Source: Alkalihalobacillus sp047302405 (GTDB lineage Bacteria; Bacillota; Bacilli; Bacillales; Bacillaceae_D). From it: a stretch of 64,000 nucleotides of DNA. Position numbers and translations under genes: made by a program. This document shows, piece after piece, positions 24,113 to 32,329 of this stretch (position 1 is its first letter; each line of letters starts with the position of its first letter). The notes under the pieces are model-generated. The model had not been told where the DNA came from. It saw only the letters and a program-made list of their open reading frames with translations, and made no database searches. Location of the stretch: the NCBI RefSeq assembly GCF_047302405.1, contig NZ_CP154853.1, positions 372,001 through 436,000 of the forward strand, given 5' to 3'.

Positions 24113-25288
24113 ATGAAAGAGCAAAAATCGAGCCTACAACAAATTGATTATACAACCTTATTTTTGTTGTTTGTGCTTATGTGTTTTAGTTTATTAGCGA
24201 TATATAGTGCGGCTGGTCAATATAGTGTCGATCCTATGCATTATGTACAAAGACAATTGATACTTTATGCGGCTAGTTTTGTCGTGATGGGAGTCATGAT
24301 GGTTCTTGATTATGATTTGTTTAAGAACTTTTCGGCTCCTTTATACATCGTCGGAATGATTTTATTAATTCTCGTTGAAACACCATTAGGAGTGGAGAGA
24401 AACGGAGCAACGAGATGGTTGGACTTAGGCGTTACAACGATTCAACCATCTGAATTAATGAAGGTCTTTGTTGTACTCGCTTTGGCCCATCTTTTATATA
24501 AAATTACCGTAGCTCGGCGTAGCTATGATATTAAGACTGATTTGATTATCTTAGTAAAAATTTTAGCGGTCGGTTTGCCACCATTCTTTTTAGTATTACA
24601 ACAACCAGATTTAGGGACGGCTCTTGTGATAGCGGCTGTTATTGCTACGATGATAATTGTGTCTGGAATCGGCTGGCGCATTATCTTATCGTTAGTCGGG
24701 CTAGTCATTTCTGGACTCGGAGCTCTTATTTGGCTTCATAATAACCATTTTGAAATCTTTAATATTTTTATTAAAGATCATCAATTGAGCCGAATTTATG
24801 GCTGGCTAGATCCACGAGGCACAGCAAGTGGCGAAGGTTTTCAACTAGTAGAAGCTCTCAAAGGAATTGGTGCTGGTCAGCTATACGGTGCTGGTTACTT
24901 GCAAGGGACCCAAACTCAAAGTGATCGGATTCCAGAAATTCATACGGACTTTATTTTTACCGTAATAGGTGAAGAATTTGGTTTTATTGGTGCGACGATT
25001 TTACTTGTTACGTATTTTTTATTATTTTATCGGATGGTTATTATTGCTTTAACGTGTAACAATTTATATGGAACTTATTTAGTTGCTGGTATTATCGGTT
25101 TAATGGTGTTTCAAATTTTCCAAAATATTGCGATGACGGTTGGTTTAATGCCGATTACTGGACTCGCCTTACCGTTTATCAGTTACGGTGGTAGTGCCCT
25201 TTTGACGAATATGATTGCAATGGGTATCGTCATGAATGTAAATATGAGAACAAAACATTATATGTTTGAAAGTGATGAATTGGAGTAG
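24113..25288 (+). CDS. SEDS peptidoglycan glycosyltransferase, RodA-like
   Basis: Second FtsW/RodA-family protein, 391 aa. Motifs are NGATRWLDLGVTTIQPSELMKV, VLQQPDLGTALVIAAV, a periplasmic loop DHQLSRIYGWLDPRGTASGEGFQL, PEIHTDFIFTVIGEEFG and LPFISYGGSALLTNM. The long loop with QLSRIYGWLDP and the ending SYGGSALL are typical of RodA-like members. ATG 24113, with GGAGGA nine bases before it, is preferred over a TTG at 24089. It is clearly co-transcribed with the preceding paralogue. Sequence divergence shows an old duplication rather than a recent one. Confidence 0.9.
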   Translation: MKEQKSSLQQIDYTTLFLLFVLMCFSLLAIYSAAGQYSVDPMHYVQRQLILYAASFVVMGVMMVLDYDLFKNFSAPLYIVGMILLILVETPLGVERNGATRWLDLGVTTIQPSELMKVFVVLALAHLLYKITVARRSYDIKTDLIILVKILAVGLPPFFLVLQQPDLGTALVIAAVIATMIIVSGIGWRIILSLVGLVISGLGALIWLHNNHFEIFNIFIKDHQLSRIYGWLDPRGTASGEGFQLVEALKGIGAGQLYGAGYLQGTQTQSDRIPEIHTDFIFTVIGEEFGFIGATILLVTYFLLFYRMVIIALTCNNLYGTYLVAGIIGLMVFQIFQNIAMTVGLMPITGLALPFISYGGSALLTNMIAMGIVMNVNMRTKHYMFESDELE

Positions 25289-25344
25289 AGTTGCTAATCA
25301 AAAGATTAACAGCTCTTTCTTTTTCATTGACTGAAAAGAGGGGG

Positions 25345-26040
25345 ATGAACTTGAATGTGATGATTGGCTCAGGTAGACTGGCTGAAACATTATTATATTT
25401 TTGGAAGGAGAAAGAGCCGGTTGCTATATATAGCCGAAATGAACAAACCGCCTTGCAACTAAAGCAGAAGTATTCATTTGTTCGGTATTGGTCAAAAGAA
25501 GAGCTGAGGTCAGCGACGAGACTTTTCCTTTGTTTGCCTAAAGAAGGGTATGTTGATTTTTTTGCTGAAATGAATGATGTTTTAAAAGCAGATGTTGAAG
25601 TCATCCATATGGCAACCGCTTTAATGAGTGCGGATGTGCGAAAATGGTGCTCTTTTGATAAAATAATCGCATGTAAGTTAGCTGGTCATGCGAAAGAGGC
25701 TATTGCTCAAAAAGAAATGACACTTGTACTTCCAATAGAGAGCCAGTTTTTTAAACGAACTCTTGAACCCTTATTCTCCAAAGAGGTGAGAATTGTGATA
25801 GGAACAGAGGTCGATATTCGAAGAACGAATCAGCTTGCGACCAAAATGACCTTGCAATTGATTCAATCATTTGAGCAACAATGGCAGGAGCAAGGTTTAC
25901 CTAAGGAGTTATTTGAAAGCACTGCAAAACAAATCATTTGTGGCGTGAATAAAGCCTATTTTGCAGGTGATTTGGGAGGCTTTGCGAAAAAGATTAAGGA
26001 CCAATTAGAACAGGAGAAAAGCGATGATTCGATTAGATAA
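25345..26040 (+). CDS. Rossmann-fold protein related to pyrroline-5-carboxylate reductase
   Basis: Probable NAD(P)-binding protein of about 230 aa. It begins NVMIGSGRLAETLLYFW, a GxGxxA nucleotide-binding turn, then VAIYSRN at the end of the second strand, as in ProC/F420-oxidoreductase proteins. LFLCLPKEG and EVIHMATALM follow the fold. The usual proline-synthesis residues are not evident, so I give no reaction. The start is uncertain: AGAGGGGG (25336-25344) suits TTG 25351 best, ATG 25345 is adjacent, and TTG 25291 would extend it. The 3' end overlaps the pseudouridine synthase gene by 17 bp. Confidence 0.65.
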   Translation: MNLNVMIGSGRLAETLLYFWKEKEPVAIYSRNEQTALQLKQKYSFVRYWSKEELRSATRLFLCLPKEGYVDFFAEMNDVLKADVEVIHMATALMSADVRKWCSFDKIIACKLAGHAKEAIAQKEMTLVLPIESQFFKRTLEPLFSKEVRIVIGTEVDIRRTNQLATKMTLQLIQSFEQQWQEQGLPKELFESTAKQIICGVNKAYFAGDLGGFAKKIKDQLEQEKSDDSIR

Positions 26041-26740
26041 ACTATTGGCGAACATGGGCTATGGCTCGAGAAAGGACGTCAAACAACTTTTAAAAAAAGG
26101 ATTTGTGAAAATCAATGGCGATCCAGTCAAAGATGGGGCAGTTAAAGTGGAGCCGAGTCGAGATGAAGTCGTAATTGGGGATGAACTTGTTACATATAAA
26201 CCAAATATATACTTAATGTTAAACAAACCAAAAGGAGTCATTTCAGCAACGGAGGATGACGAGCATAAAACAGTGATTGATTTATTATCGGCTGACGAAA
26301 TTCGGATTTATGAACCATTTCCGGTAGGCAGGTTGGATAAGGATACAGAAGGTTTGCTGTTAATTACAAATGACGGAAATTTCTCACATTCGCTCATGTC
26401 ACCGCGAAAACATGTGGAGAAAACTTATATTGCAAAAGTAAAAGGAGAAGTGACAGAGAAGGATATTGAAGCCTTCGCTAAAGGGGTTAAATTGGAGGAC
26501 GGTTATGTGACTAAACCAGCTGATTTAACGATAATGGAAGCAGGTCCTTATTCACGGATTTCTTTAACGATAACAGAAGGGAAGTTTCATCAAGTAAAAC
26601 GGATGTTTATTTCGGTTGGAAAAGAAGTGGTCGAATTAAAACGAGCAAAAATTGGCAAATTGGAGTTAGACGAAACGTTAGCACCTGGAGCTTACAGAGA
26701 ATTAACAGAACAGGAAATGGGTTGGCTCATAGAACGGTGA
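26024..26740 (+). CDS. RsuA-family 16S rRNA pseudouridine synthase
   Basis: Isomerises a uridine in rRNA (U516 of 16S rRNA in E. coli RsuA). An N-terminal S4 RNA-binding domain (RLDKLLANMGYGSRKDVKQLLKKGFVKING) is joined to the catalytic domain with the active aspartate in GRLDKDTEGLLLITNDG and the later TITEGKFHQVKRMF. Length 238 aa. Its ATG lies within the end of the preceding gene and follows GGAGAAAAG, so the two are coupled. Closely related B. subtilis proteins exist in this chromosomal area (YtzF/YtzG). Site specificity is inferred. Confidence 0.9.
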   Translation: MIRLDKLLANMGYGSRKDVKQLLKKGFVKINGDPVKDGAVKVEPSRDEVVIGDELVTYKPNIYLMLNKPKGVISATEDDEHKTVIDLLSADEIRIYEPFPVGRLDKDTEGLLLITNDGNFSHSLMSPRKHVEKTYIAKVKGEVTEKDIEAFAKGVKLEDGYVTKPADLTIMEAGPYSRISLTITEGKFHQVKRMFISVGKEVVELKRAKIGKLELDETLAPGAYRELTEQEMGWLIER

Positions 26741-26772
26741 AACCCAGCCTTTACAACAAGACTGGGTTTCTA
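26741..26772. terminator. Terminator between convergent genes
   Basis: AAACCCAG / CTGGGTTT with 14-base loop, T-rich in both directions. Confidence 0.7.
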
Positions 26773-26781
26773 TACCTGAAA

Positions 26782-27000
26782 TTATGATATGCGGATCTTC
26801 TTATTTGTAACGCTCCATTTTCCTCGTGTAGGACTTTCAACAAGCTTGTTATACTCTAATACGTTTAAATCTCGTTGGATCGTCCGTTGCGTAATCCCGA
26901 ACTCTTCAACCAATTCATTCGTCGTGACGGTTCCCCTTTGTTTGATGTAGAGGTAAATGGATTTAATGCGAGTCAGCATACGATCAGTTGAAGTATTCAA
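26782..27000 (-). CDS. ytzE: DeoR-type HTH mini-regulator YtzE
   Basis: A 72-aa protein that is only a DeoR-family winged helix-turn-helix (residues about 8-60: RIKSIYLYIKQRGTVTTNEL, VEEFGITQRTIQRDLNVLEY), with no sugar-phosphate-sensing domain. B. subtilis YtzE has the same size and architecture, so it is not a fragment. TTG 27000 follows AAGGAG at eight bases. The targets are unknown. Confidence 0.88.
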   Translation of the reverse strand: MNTSTDRMLTRIKSIYLYIKQRGTVTTNELVEEFGITQRTIQRDLNVLEYNKLVESPTRGKWSVTNKKIRIS

Positions 27001-27345
27001 AAAATCACTCCTTCTTTCTTAATTAAGTCTAGTCTTTACTAAAATGTGTATGTAGCAAGTGGCTACGACATGCAGACTGATGACTAATTGACCGGAAATT
27101 AGTGACAAGGGATACTGATTACACATCTTCCCGAGTTGATATCTAAAACAAAGCAACCGGGTGTTCCATAATAATAATAATAAAATTCGTTGTTAAGACT
27201 ATTAGATCATGTGGTAGGGATATGGAAATGTAAATATTGATTTATAATGAAATTCAAAATCAATTTCCCTCGTTTGCTTATAGTGTACACTATTTTTAAA
27301 AAACAATCAAAAGTTTTGACATATTCACTGACAAGGAGATTAAAA
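27001..27345. other. Intergenic region upstream of pepV
   Basis: AT-rich spacer with a short ATA/TAA microsatellite (27172-27184). I see no convincing promoter pair, terminator or gene in it. Confidence 0.4.
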
Positions 27346-28770
27346 ATGTCAACATTAAATTGGTTAGATGAAGCAAAAAAAAGACAAGAGAATCTGATTA
27401 CTGAAACACAGAAATTCCTCCAAATCCAAAGCATATTAGAGGAATCAACAGCTAGTGCGACCCAACCATTTGGTCAGCAAATTGATGCAGCTTTACAGTT
27501 TATGTTAAATATTGGAGAGAAAGATGAATTTTTTGTAAAAAATGTGGATGGTTATGCTGGAATCATTGAATTAGGAATGGGAAAGGAAATGATAGGTGTA
27601 TTGTGTCATTTAGATGTTGTCCCAGCAGGCAATGGTTGGAGCTCTCCTCCGTTTGCCGCTAACATTAGGGATGGTCGTATTTATGCTAGAGGAGCGATGG
27701 ATGATAAAGGACCAACGATGGCCGCTTATTATGCGATGAAAATCATTAAAGAGAGTGGTTTAGCTTTATCTAAAAGAATTCGAATGATTATCGGAACCGA
27801 TGAAGAAAGTGATTGGCGCTGTGTGGATTATTATCGTCAACATGAAGAGATGCCGAGTTTTGGGATAGCACCAGATGCTGACTTTCCAATTATTCATGCG
27901 GAAAAAGGCTTACTTGATTTAAGGCTAAGTTTTGAAAAAGAAGAAGCTAGTTTAGCAAAAATGAAGGACCAACCAATGATTTTACAAACCTTTCGAGCAG
28001 GAGAACGTTTGAATATGGTTCCTGATTATGCGGAAGCGATTTTAGTAGTGAAAAGTGAATCAGAGCAGCAAAAAGTGTGTACTCAGTTTAAACAATGGCT
28101 CAAACAGGAACAGCATAATGGTACATATGAAATCGTAAAAGATGAAGTGCGAATATGTGTGAACGGAATATCTGCTCATGGCTCCACACCAGAAAAAGGA
28201 AAAAATGCGGCAAGAATTCTTGCTCTATTTTTATCGAAATGGCCGATGCAAAAGCGTGCCAAAAACTATTTGACGTTTATTGTTCATCAACTTGACGAGA
28301 AAGGAAAAGCTTTAGGGATAGACGCAAAGGATCATATTTCTGGTGAACTGACGGTGAATGCGGGAAAATTTAATTTTGAACAAGATGGAGATGCGACAGT
28401 TGGCTTGAATATCCGCTGTCCTGTTGAAGTGGAACTAAATGAAGTGTTTTCTACGTTGAAAAAAACATTAGACGCATTAATGATTAAGTGTGAGCTCAAA
28501 AGCAAGATGGAAGCGAATTATGTAGCAGAAGATGAACCAGAAATAAAAATTTTACAAAACGTATATGAGCGACAAACTGGTGAAAAAGCGACATTGCTTT
28601 CAACAGGTGGGGCCACATATGCACGTGCCTTAAAAAAGGGAGTCGCTTTTGGTGCTCAATTTCCAGGAAGAGAAGACCTTGCCCATCAGAAGGATGAACA
28701 TATTTTCATTGACGATCTCATCAAAATGACAGCCATTTACGCAGAGGCTTTTTACGAATTGGCGAAATAA
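27346..28770 (+). CDS. pepV: Dipeptidase PepV, M20 family (YtjP)
   Basis: Metallopeptidase releasing amino acids from dipeptides, cytosolic, 474 aa. M20 metal-site motifs are GVLCHLDVVPAG (His and catalytic Asp), GAMDDKGPTMAA (bridging Asp), IIGTDEESDW (Glu pair), GIAPDADFPIIHAEKG and the C-terminal PGREDLAHQKDE histidine. The NGISAHGSTPEKGKNA block is the lid-domain signature of PepV/YtjP. ATG 27346 with AAGGAGA is chosen over a 33-codon upstream extension that lacks a ribosome binding site. Confidence 0.93.
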   Translation: MSTLNWLDEAKKRQENLITETQKFLQIQSILEESTASATQPFGQQIDAALQFMLNIGEKDEFFVKNVDGYAGIIELGMGKEMIGVLCHLDVVPAGNGWSSPPFAANIRDGRIYARGAMDDKGPTMAAYYAMKIIKESGLALSKRIRMIIGTDEESDWRCVDYYRQHEEMPSFGIAPDADFPIIHAEKGLLDLRLSFEKEEASLAKMKDQPMILQTFRAGERLNMVPDYAEAILVVKSESEQQKVCTQFKQWLKQEQHNGTYEIVKDEVRICVNGISAHGSTPEKGKNAARILALFLSKWPMQKRAKNYLTFIVHQLDEKGKALGIDAKDHISGELTVNAGKFNFEQDGDATVGLNIRCPVEVELNEVFSTLKKTLDALMIKCELKSKMEANYVAEDEPEIKILQNVYERQTGEKATLLSTGGATYARALKKGVAFGAQFPGREDLAHQKDEHIFIDDLIKMTAIYAEAFYELAK

Positions 28771-29088
28771 TGAATGAAGTGGTAATGAGTGAAGGGAAGA
28801 GTATGCTGAAAAAATTCTAATTGGAGCAATGAACATCCCAATAAGGAGCTGCACCAAAAGCTCTTAAATAGAAGAAGGCGATGTATTTTTGAATGAGATT
28901 AGCTAGGTGGACATGGAGCGATGTCTCCTCTCTCACTTGTAAAATATTCAAAAAAGGGGCTGAACCCTCAAAGATCATTTTATGACTTTTGGGACAGCCC
29001 GTTTATATGAAATTCACTTACTATAGACATACGTTCTGTGTAGACATCAATCTCTACAGGTGAAGTAGACCGATAAATCCTAAAATCA
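28771..29088. other. Intergenic region with repeated terminator block
   Basis: Positions 28928-29000 repeat the block at 2066-2148 with only a few changes. The rest (28771-28927 and 29001-29088) has no supported gene. A minus-strand open frame across 28980-29168 is mostly a shadow of cysK. Confidence 0.5.
28956..29000. terminator. Terminator-like hairpin, shared repeat copy 2
   Basis: GGGCTG and CCC..CAAAG pair with CTTTTGGG and CAGCCC, as in the copy at 2093. The plus-strand T-tail has decayed here (GTTTATATG), but the minus strand reads GCCCCTTTTTT, suiting termination of cysK. Confidence 0.65.
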
Positions 29089-30027
29089 TTATTCTTGTTC
29101 GAAATCAAACAAATCCGTTGATAAATAACGTTCGCCCGTATCACAAGCAATCGCCACAACGATTTCATCTGGAGATAACTTTTCAGCTACCTTCATGGCC
29201 GCAAAACAAGCAGCACCTGATGATGGTCCAACTAATATTCCTTCTTTTTGAGCGAGATCTCTTGTAGTTTGATAGGCATCTCCATCTTCAATTTTAAAAA
29301 TATCATCATAAACATTTTGATTTAAAATCGGTGGAATAAATCCCGGACTCGTTCCAACTAATTTGTGTGGACCCGGTCTGCCTCCTGATAAGACTGGTGA
29401 GCCAGCAGGTTCGACAACATGAACGGTACATTTAGGGTAAAATTTCTTTAATTCTTCACCAGTTCCTGTAATTGTACCACCTGTTCCAGAAGCGGCGATA
29501 AAAGCTGATAAAGGTTTCTGGAGCTCGTCCATTGCTTCTTTAATTTCAATAGCCGTTGTTTGACGGTGGGCATTTGGGTTGGCTTCATTTTCAAATTGCA
29601 TGGGTAAAAAGCTATCCTTAATTTCATTATGTAACTCATACGCTTTATCAATCGCACCTGGCATCTTTTTATCACCATCAGTTAAAACCACTTCAGCTCC
29701 GTATGCTTTTAATAAATTGATTCGTTCCTTTGACATTGTATCAGGCATCACAATAATCGCACGGTATCCACGAGCCGCAGCGTTCATTGCTAAGCCGATT
29801 CCTGTATTGCCGGATGTTGGTTCAATAATGGTGGAGCCTGGCTTTAATTGACCATTTTTTTCGGCTTCGACAATCATTTGATAGGCCGCCCGATCTTTTA
29901 CACTGCCACTTGGGTTTTGCATTTCCATTTTTAAATACACGGTCGCACCATTTGGATTGGTAATCCGATTGAGGCGAACTAAAGGTGTTTCACCAATCAA
30001 TTCGGCCATATTTGAAACAACTTTCAT
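29089..30027 (-). CDS. cysK: Cysteine synthase (O-acetylserine sulfhydrylase)
   Basis: Pyridoxal-phosphate enzyme that makes cysteine from O-acetylserine and sulfide. The PLP lysine is K44 in NPSGSVKDRAA. PTSGNTGIGLA binds substrate, GTGGTITGTG binds the cofactor phosphate, and the end IACDTGERYLSTDLF is diagnostic. At 312 aa it resembles B. subtilis YtkP, a second CysK-type enzyme near this locus, as well as CysK. No S-box or T-box precedes it. ATG 30027 with GGAAGTG upstream. Confidence 0.93.
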   Translation of the reverse strand: MKVVSNMAELIGETPLVRLNRITNPNGATVYLKMEMQNPSGSVKDRAAYQMIVEAEKNGQLKPGSTIIEPTSGNTGIGLAMNAAARGYRAIIVMPDTMSKERINLLKAYGAEVVLTDGDKKMPGAIDKAYELHNEIKDSFLPMQFENEANPNAHRQTTAIEIKEAMDELQKPLSAFIAASGTGGTITGTGEELKKFYPKCTVHVVEPAGSPVLSGGRPGPHKLVGTSPGFIPPILNQNVYDDIFKIEDGDAYQTTRDLAQKEGILVGPSSGAACFAAMKVAEKLSPDEIVVAIACDTGERYLSTDLFDFEQE

Positions 30028-30151
30028 GTTTTCACTTCCTCTTTTATTCAGTCCTTTTATTTTATCATACGTAAGAGGGAATGTTCAAAACGTGTTAAGT
30101 TAAGGATAGTGAGTAGATGTCATAAAAAAAGCTTAGTCAAGGAGGGGAAAA

Positions 30152-30721
30152 ATGAACTTAAAACATTATTTTATAGGGATTGACCTACCAGCTGACATCA
30201 AATCAGTGCTTAATCAGTATACACGATTGATAAAAGATAGTTATCCATTTCAAAGATGGGTCCATCCGGAAGATTATCATTTGACTCTTTTTTTTCTAGG
30301 CACTTGTGAGGATAAAACGAAACAGAACTTAGTCAAGCAACTCTATTTAGGGGTGAATCATTTATCTCCTTTTCAGCTTACACTAGGACAAGCCGGAACC
30401 TTTGGTCAAGTAGCTAAACCACGTATTTTTTGGCAGAGTGTTTTGAATGAACCCGCTCTAGTTCATAATCAACAGCTTATCGCAAGTATATGTGAACGAT
30501 TTGGTTACGAAGTAGATAGTCGACCATTTGCTCCACATATTACACTGGCAAGGAAGTGGAACGCTCCATTTGACTATGAGCCACCACCAAAACTACAAAA
30601 AATATCGGCCTGGTCTGTAACCGAATTTTGTTTATTTCAAACGAATATAAAAAGTGTACCTAAATATGAAGTGGTTGCGACCTTTCCGTTAAAAAAATCT
30701 ATTGAAGGAAGGAAAGAGTGA
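30152..30721 (+). CDS. thpR: RNA 2',3'-cyclic phosphodiesterase ThpR (YtlP)
   Basis: 2H-phosphoesterase that opens 2',3'-cyclic phosphates on RNA ends. The two HxTx signatures are HLTLFFLG near residue 46 and HITLAR near 130, and YFIGIDLPADIK at the N-terminus and FCLFQTNI near the C-terminus are usual for the family. Length 189 aa. ATG 30152 follows GGAGGGG. It is 59 bp ahead of ytlQ, the same pair as in B. subtilis. Confidence 0.92.
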   Translation: MNLKHYFIGIDLPADIKSVLNQYTRLIKDSYPFQRWVHPEDYHLTLFFLGTCEDKTKQNLVKQLYLGVNHLSPFQLTLGQAGTFGQVAKPRIFWQSVLNEPALVHNQQLIASICERFGYEVDSRPFAPHITLARKWNAPFDYEPPPKLQKISAWSVTEFCLFQTNIKSVPKYEVVATFPLKKSIEGRKE

Positions 30722-30780
30722 CCGATATAATAGATAAACTTTAAAAGACATCGATATCGCTCGACTGAGGGAGGGAGCCC

Positions 30781-31710
30781 ATGGCTCATTTAGTAAAGTT
30801 ATCTGATTATGTTTCTCGCTACCAAATAGACTTAAATCATTATTCAAGCCAATTTACTAGGATGAAAAAAGAGCGTTGGTATTATATTAAATCTGAATGG
30901 GAACAAGCTCAAAATCGCTTAGAGGAAATCGAATCATATGAAGCGCCTCAACAAAAGCTTCTTACTAAATGGTCGCAACACCCCATTTGGAACTCGATAA
31001 AATTATGGAAAAAACTTGAAGAACCTTTTTTAGAAAAAAATGCTTCAAGGCCGTTAGACGAATCGTTACAGAAAAAAAGAGAGGAATATTTAAATTCGGT
31101 GTTTGAATCCCAAATAACATGGGCAAGCTCTTCTTTAGGTGAACGTTCTAATTTAGATGAAGATTTTTTCCAAGACAAATGGCTGAAGCAATTATGTATT
31201 GATATTCCAGAAAACTATTTTTTGTTTTATGAACCTATTTTTTACCTCAAAAATGCCGAAATCGAATTTGAAATTCTTCTTATAAGCCCAACTGATATTC
31301 TTTGTCTGACGATGCTAAGTGGTGAGGATTTAAGTGTGTTTGAAGCCAGTTCGGAGCGATTTTGGCTAGAGTATATTCATGAAAAGAGGAAAAAAAGACT
31401 TAGCCCTTTATTGGAATTAACACGGATGGAGAAAATTGTGCAGCAAATTTTAAAGCAAAAAAACGTACATACGGAGATTCGTAAAGTCGTACTATCGCCA
31501 AATAGTATTATTGATAATAAACTAAAAGGCTCAAAGGTTGAGTTTGTGGATAAACGTAATTTTAAGCAATGGAAAGAAAAGTTAATTAAACACCCGTCTC
31601 CATTAAAAAAGACACAGTTTCAAATTACGAGCACACTTCTTTCCTATTGTCAGACAAAAGTAATGGAAGATGGGGAAGAGGTTGAAGACATCGCTGATTC
31701 GGAAAAATGA
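30781..31710 (+). CDS. ytlQ: YtlQ-like protein, possible NERD-related domain
   Basis: Uncharacterised 309-aa protein next to thpR as in B. subtilis (ytlP-ytlQ). The N-terminal half is charged and helical (residues 20-130). The middle (ENYFLFYEPIFYLKNAEIEF, then EILLISPTDILCLTML) recalls the strand pattern of NERD/PD-(D/E)XK nuclease-related domains, but I cannot identify a complete catalytic set. No signal peptide or membrane helix. ATG 30781 with GAGGGAGGG upstream. Function unknown. Confidence 0.75.
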   Translation: MAHLVKLSDYVSRYQIDLNHYSSQFTRMKKERWYYIKSEWEQAQNRLEEIESYEAPQQKLLTKWSQHPIWNSIKLWKKLEEPFLEKNASRPLDESLQKKREEYLNSVFESQITWASSSLGERSNLDEDFFQDKWLKQLCIDIPENYFLFYEPIFYLKNAEIEFEILLISPTDILCLTMLSGEDLSVFEASSERFWLEYIHEKRKKRLSPLLELTRMEKIVQQILKQKNVHTEIRKVVLSPNSIIDNKLKGSKVEFVDKRNFKQWKEKLIKHPSPLKKTQFQITSTLLSYCQTKVMEDGEEVEDIADSEK

Positions 31711-31840
31711 ATATTATTCTTGAAAAGCTTAGCCAAAATCTTTATAATAACTTGGTATGTGTCATTTATGAGATTTGTGAATAAGGGTTTTAATATCCCT
31801 TCAATAGGGAATTGATGGAAAATAAAGCAAGGATAAAGAC

Positions 31841-31876
31841 TCCTCCTTAATTATGAACGCATAATGAGGAGGATTC
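31841..31876 (+). terminator. Terminator after ytlQ
   Basis: TCCTCcTTAATTAT pairs with ATAATgaGGAGGA, followed by TTCCTTT. The tail is weak. Confidence 0.55.
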
Positions 31877-31935
31877 CTTTACGTTTCATAGAACGTAATT
31901 TTCTGAACGAATGAATGGTTTGAAGGAGGGACTAC

Positions 31936-32265
31936 ATGATTAATGGGAGATCGGAGCAAATTCATATCGTTCAACCAGATGTTTTTTCTTGGACTGTTCG
32001 GCGCGTGCCAAACTGGGTGGGTGGAACTGAGTTCATGTTTGAAATTAATGGAGTAGATGGATGCGTCAGTTTTGGTGACACTATTTATGAAGCAAAAAAG
32101 GGATTAACGGAATCTCTGAATTTGTGGATTAAAAAGAACGGAGAACATTTATTACCAGAAGCACAAACTGGTGGTCAGCTTATTTTTTTAGAACAAGATA
32201 TGAGTGATGAAGAGTTTACTTATATCAATTTAGAATTGCAAACGTTGCACGAGAAAAGAGGCTAA
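31936..32265 (+). CDS. Orphan HicB-like (UPF0150 fold) protein
   Basis: Protein of 109 aa. Residues 27-66 (FSWTVRRVP start, then FMFEINGVDGCVSFGDTIYE and AKKGLTESLNLWIKKNG) follow the partial RNase H-like fold of HicB antitoxins, including the D-G-C and GDT-x-x-EA turn. The C-terminal 35 residues are acidic and carry no obvious DNA-binding motif. No HicA-type toxin gene is adjacent on either side. It could be a repurposed HicB-like domain. Function unknown. ATG with GGAGGGA upstream. Confidence 0.65.
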   Translation: MINGRSEQIHIVQPDVFSWTVRRVPNWVGGTEFMFEINGVDGCVSFGDTIYEAKKGLTESLNLWIKKNGEHLLPEAQTGGQLIFLEQDMSDEEFTYINLELQTLHEKRG

Positions 32266-32276
32266 CCTCAAATGAA

Positions 32277-32318
32277 AGCAGATGGTCGATTATACAATCG
32301 ACACATCTGCTTTTTTCG
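32277..32318. terminator. Bidirectional terminator
   Basis: AAGCAGATGgTCGAT pairs with ATCGAcACATCTGCTT, followed by T6. A-rich on the other side, so it can also end purU. Confidence 0.85.
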
Positions 32319-32329
32319 ATTTATTCATT

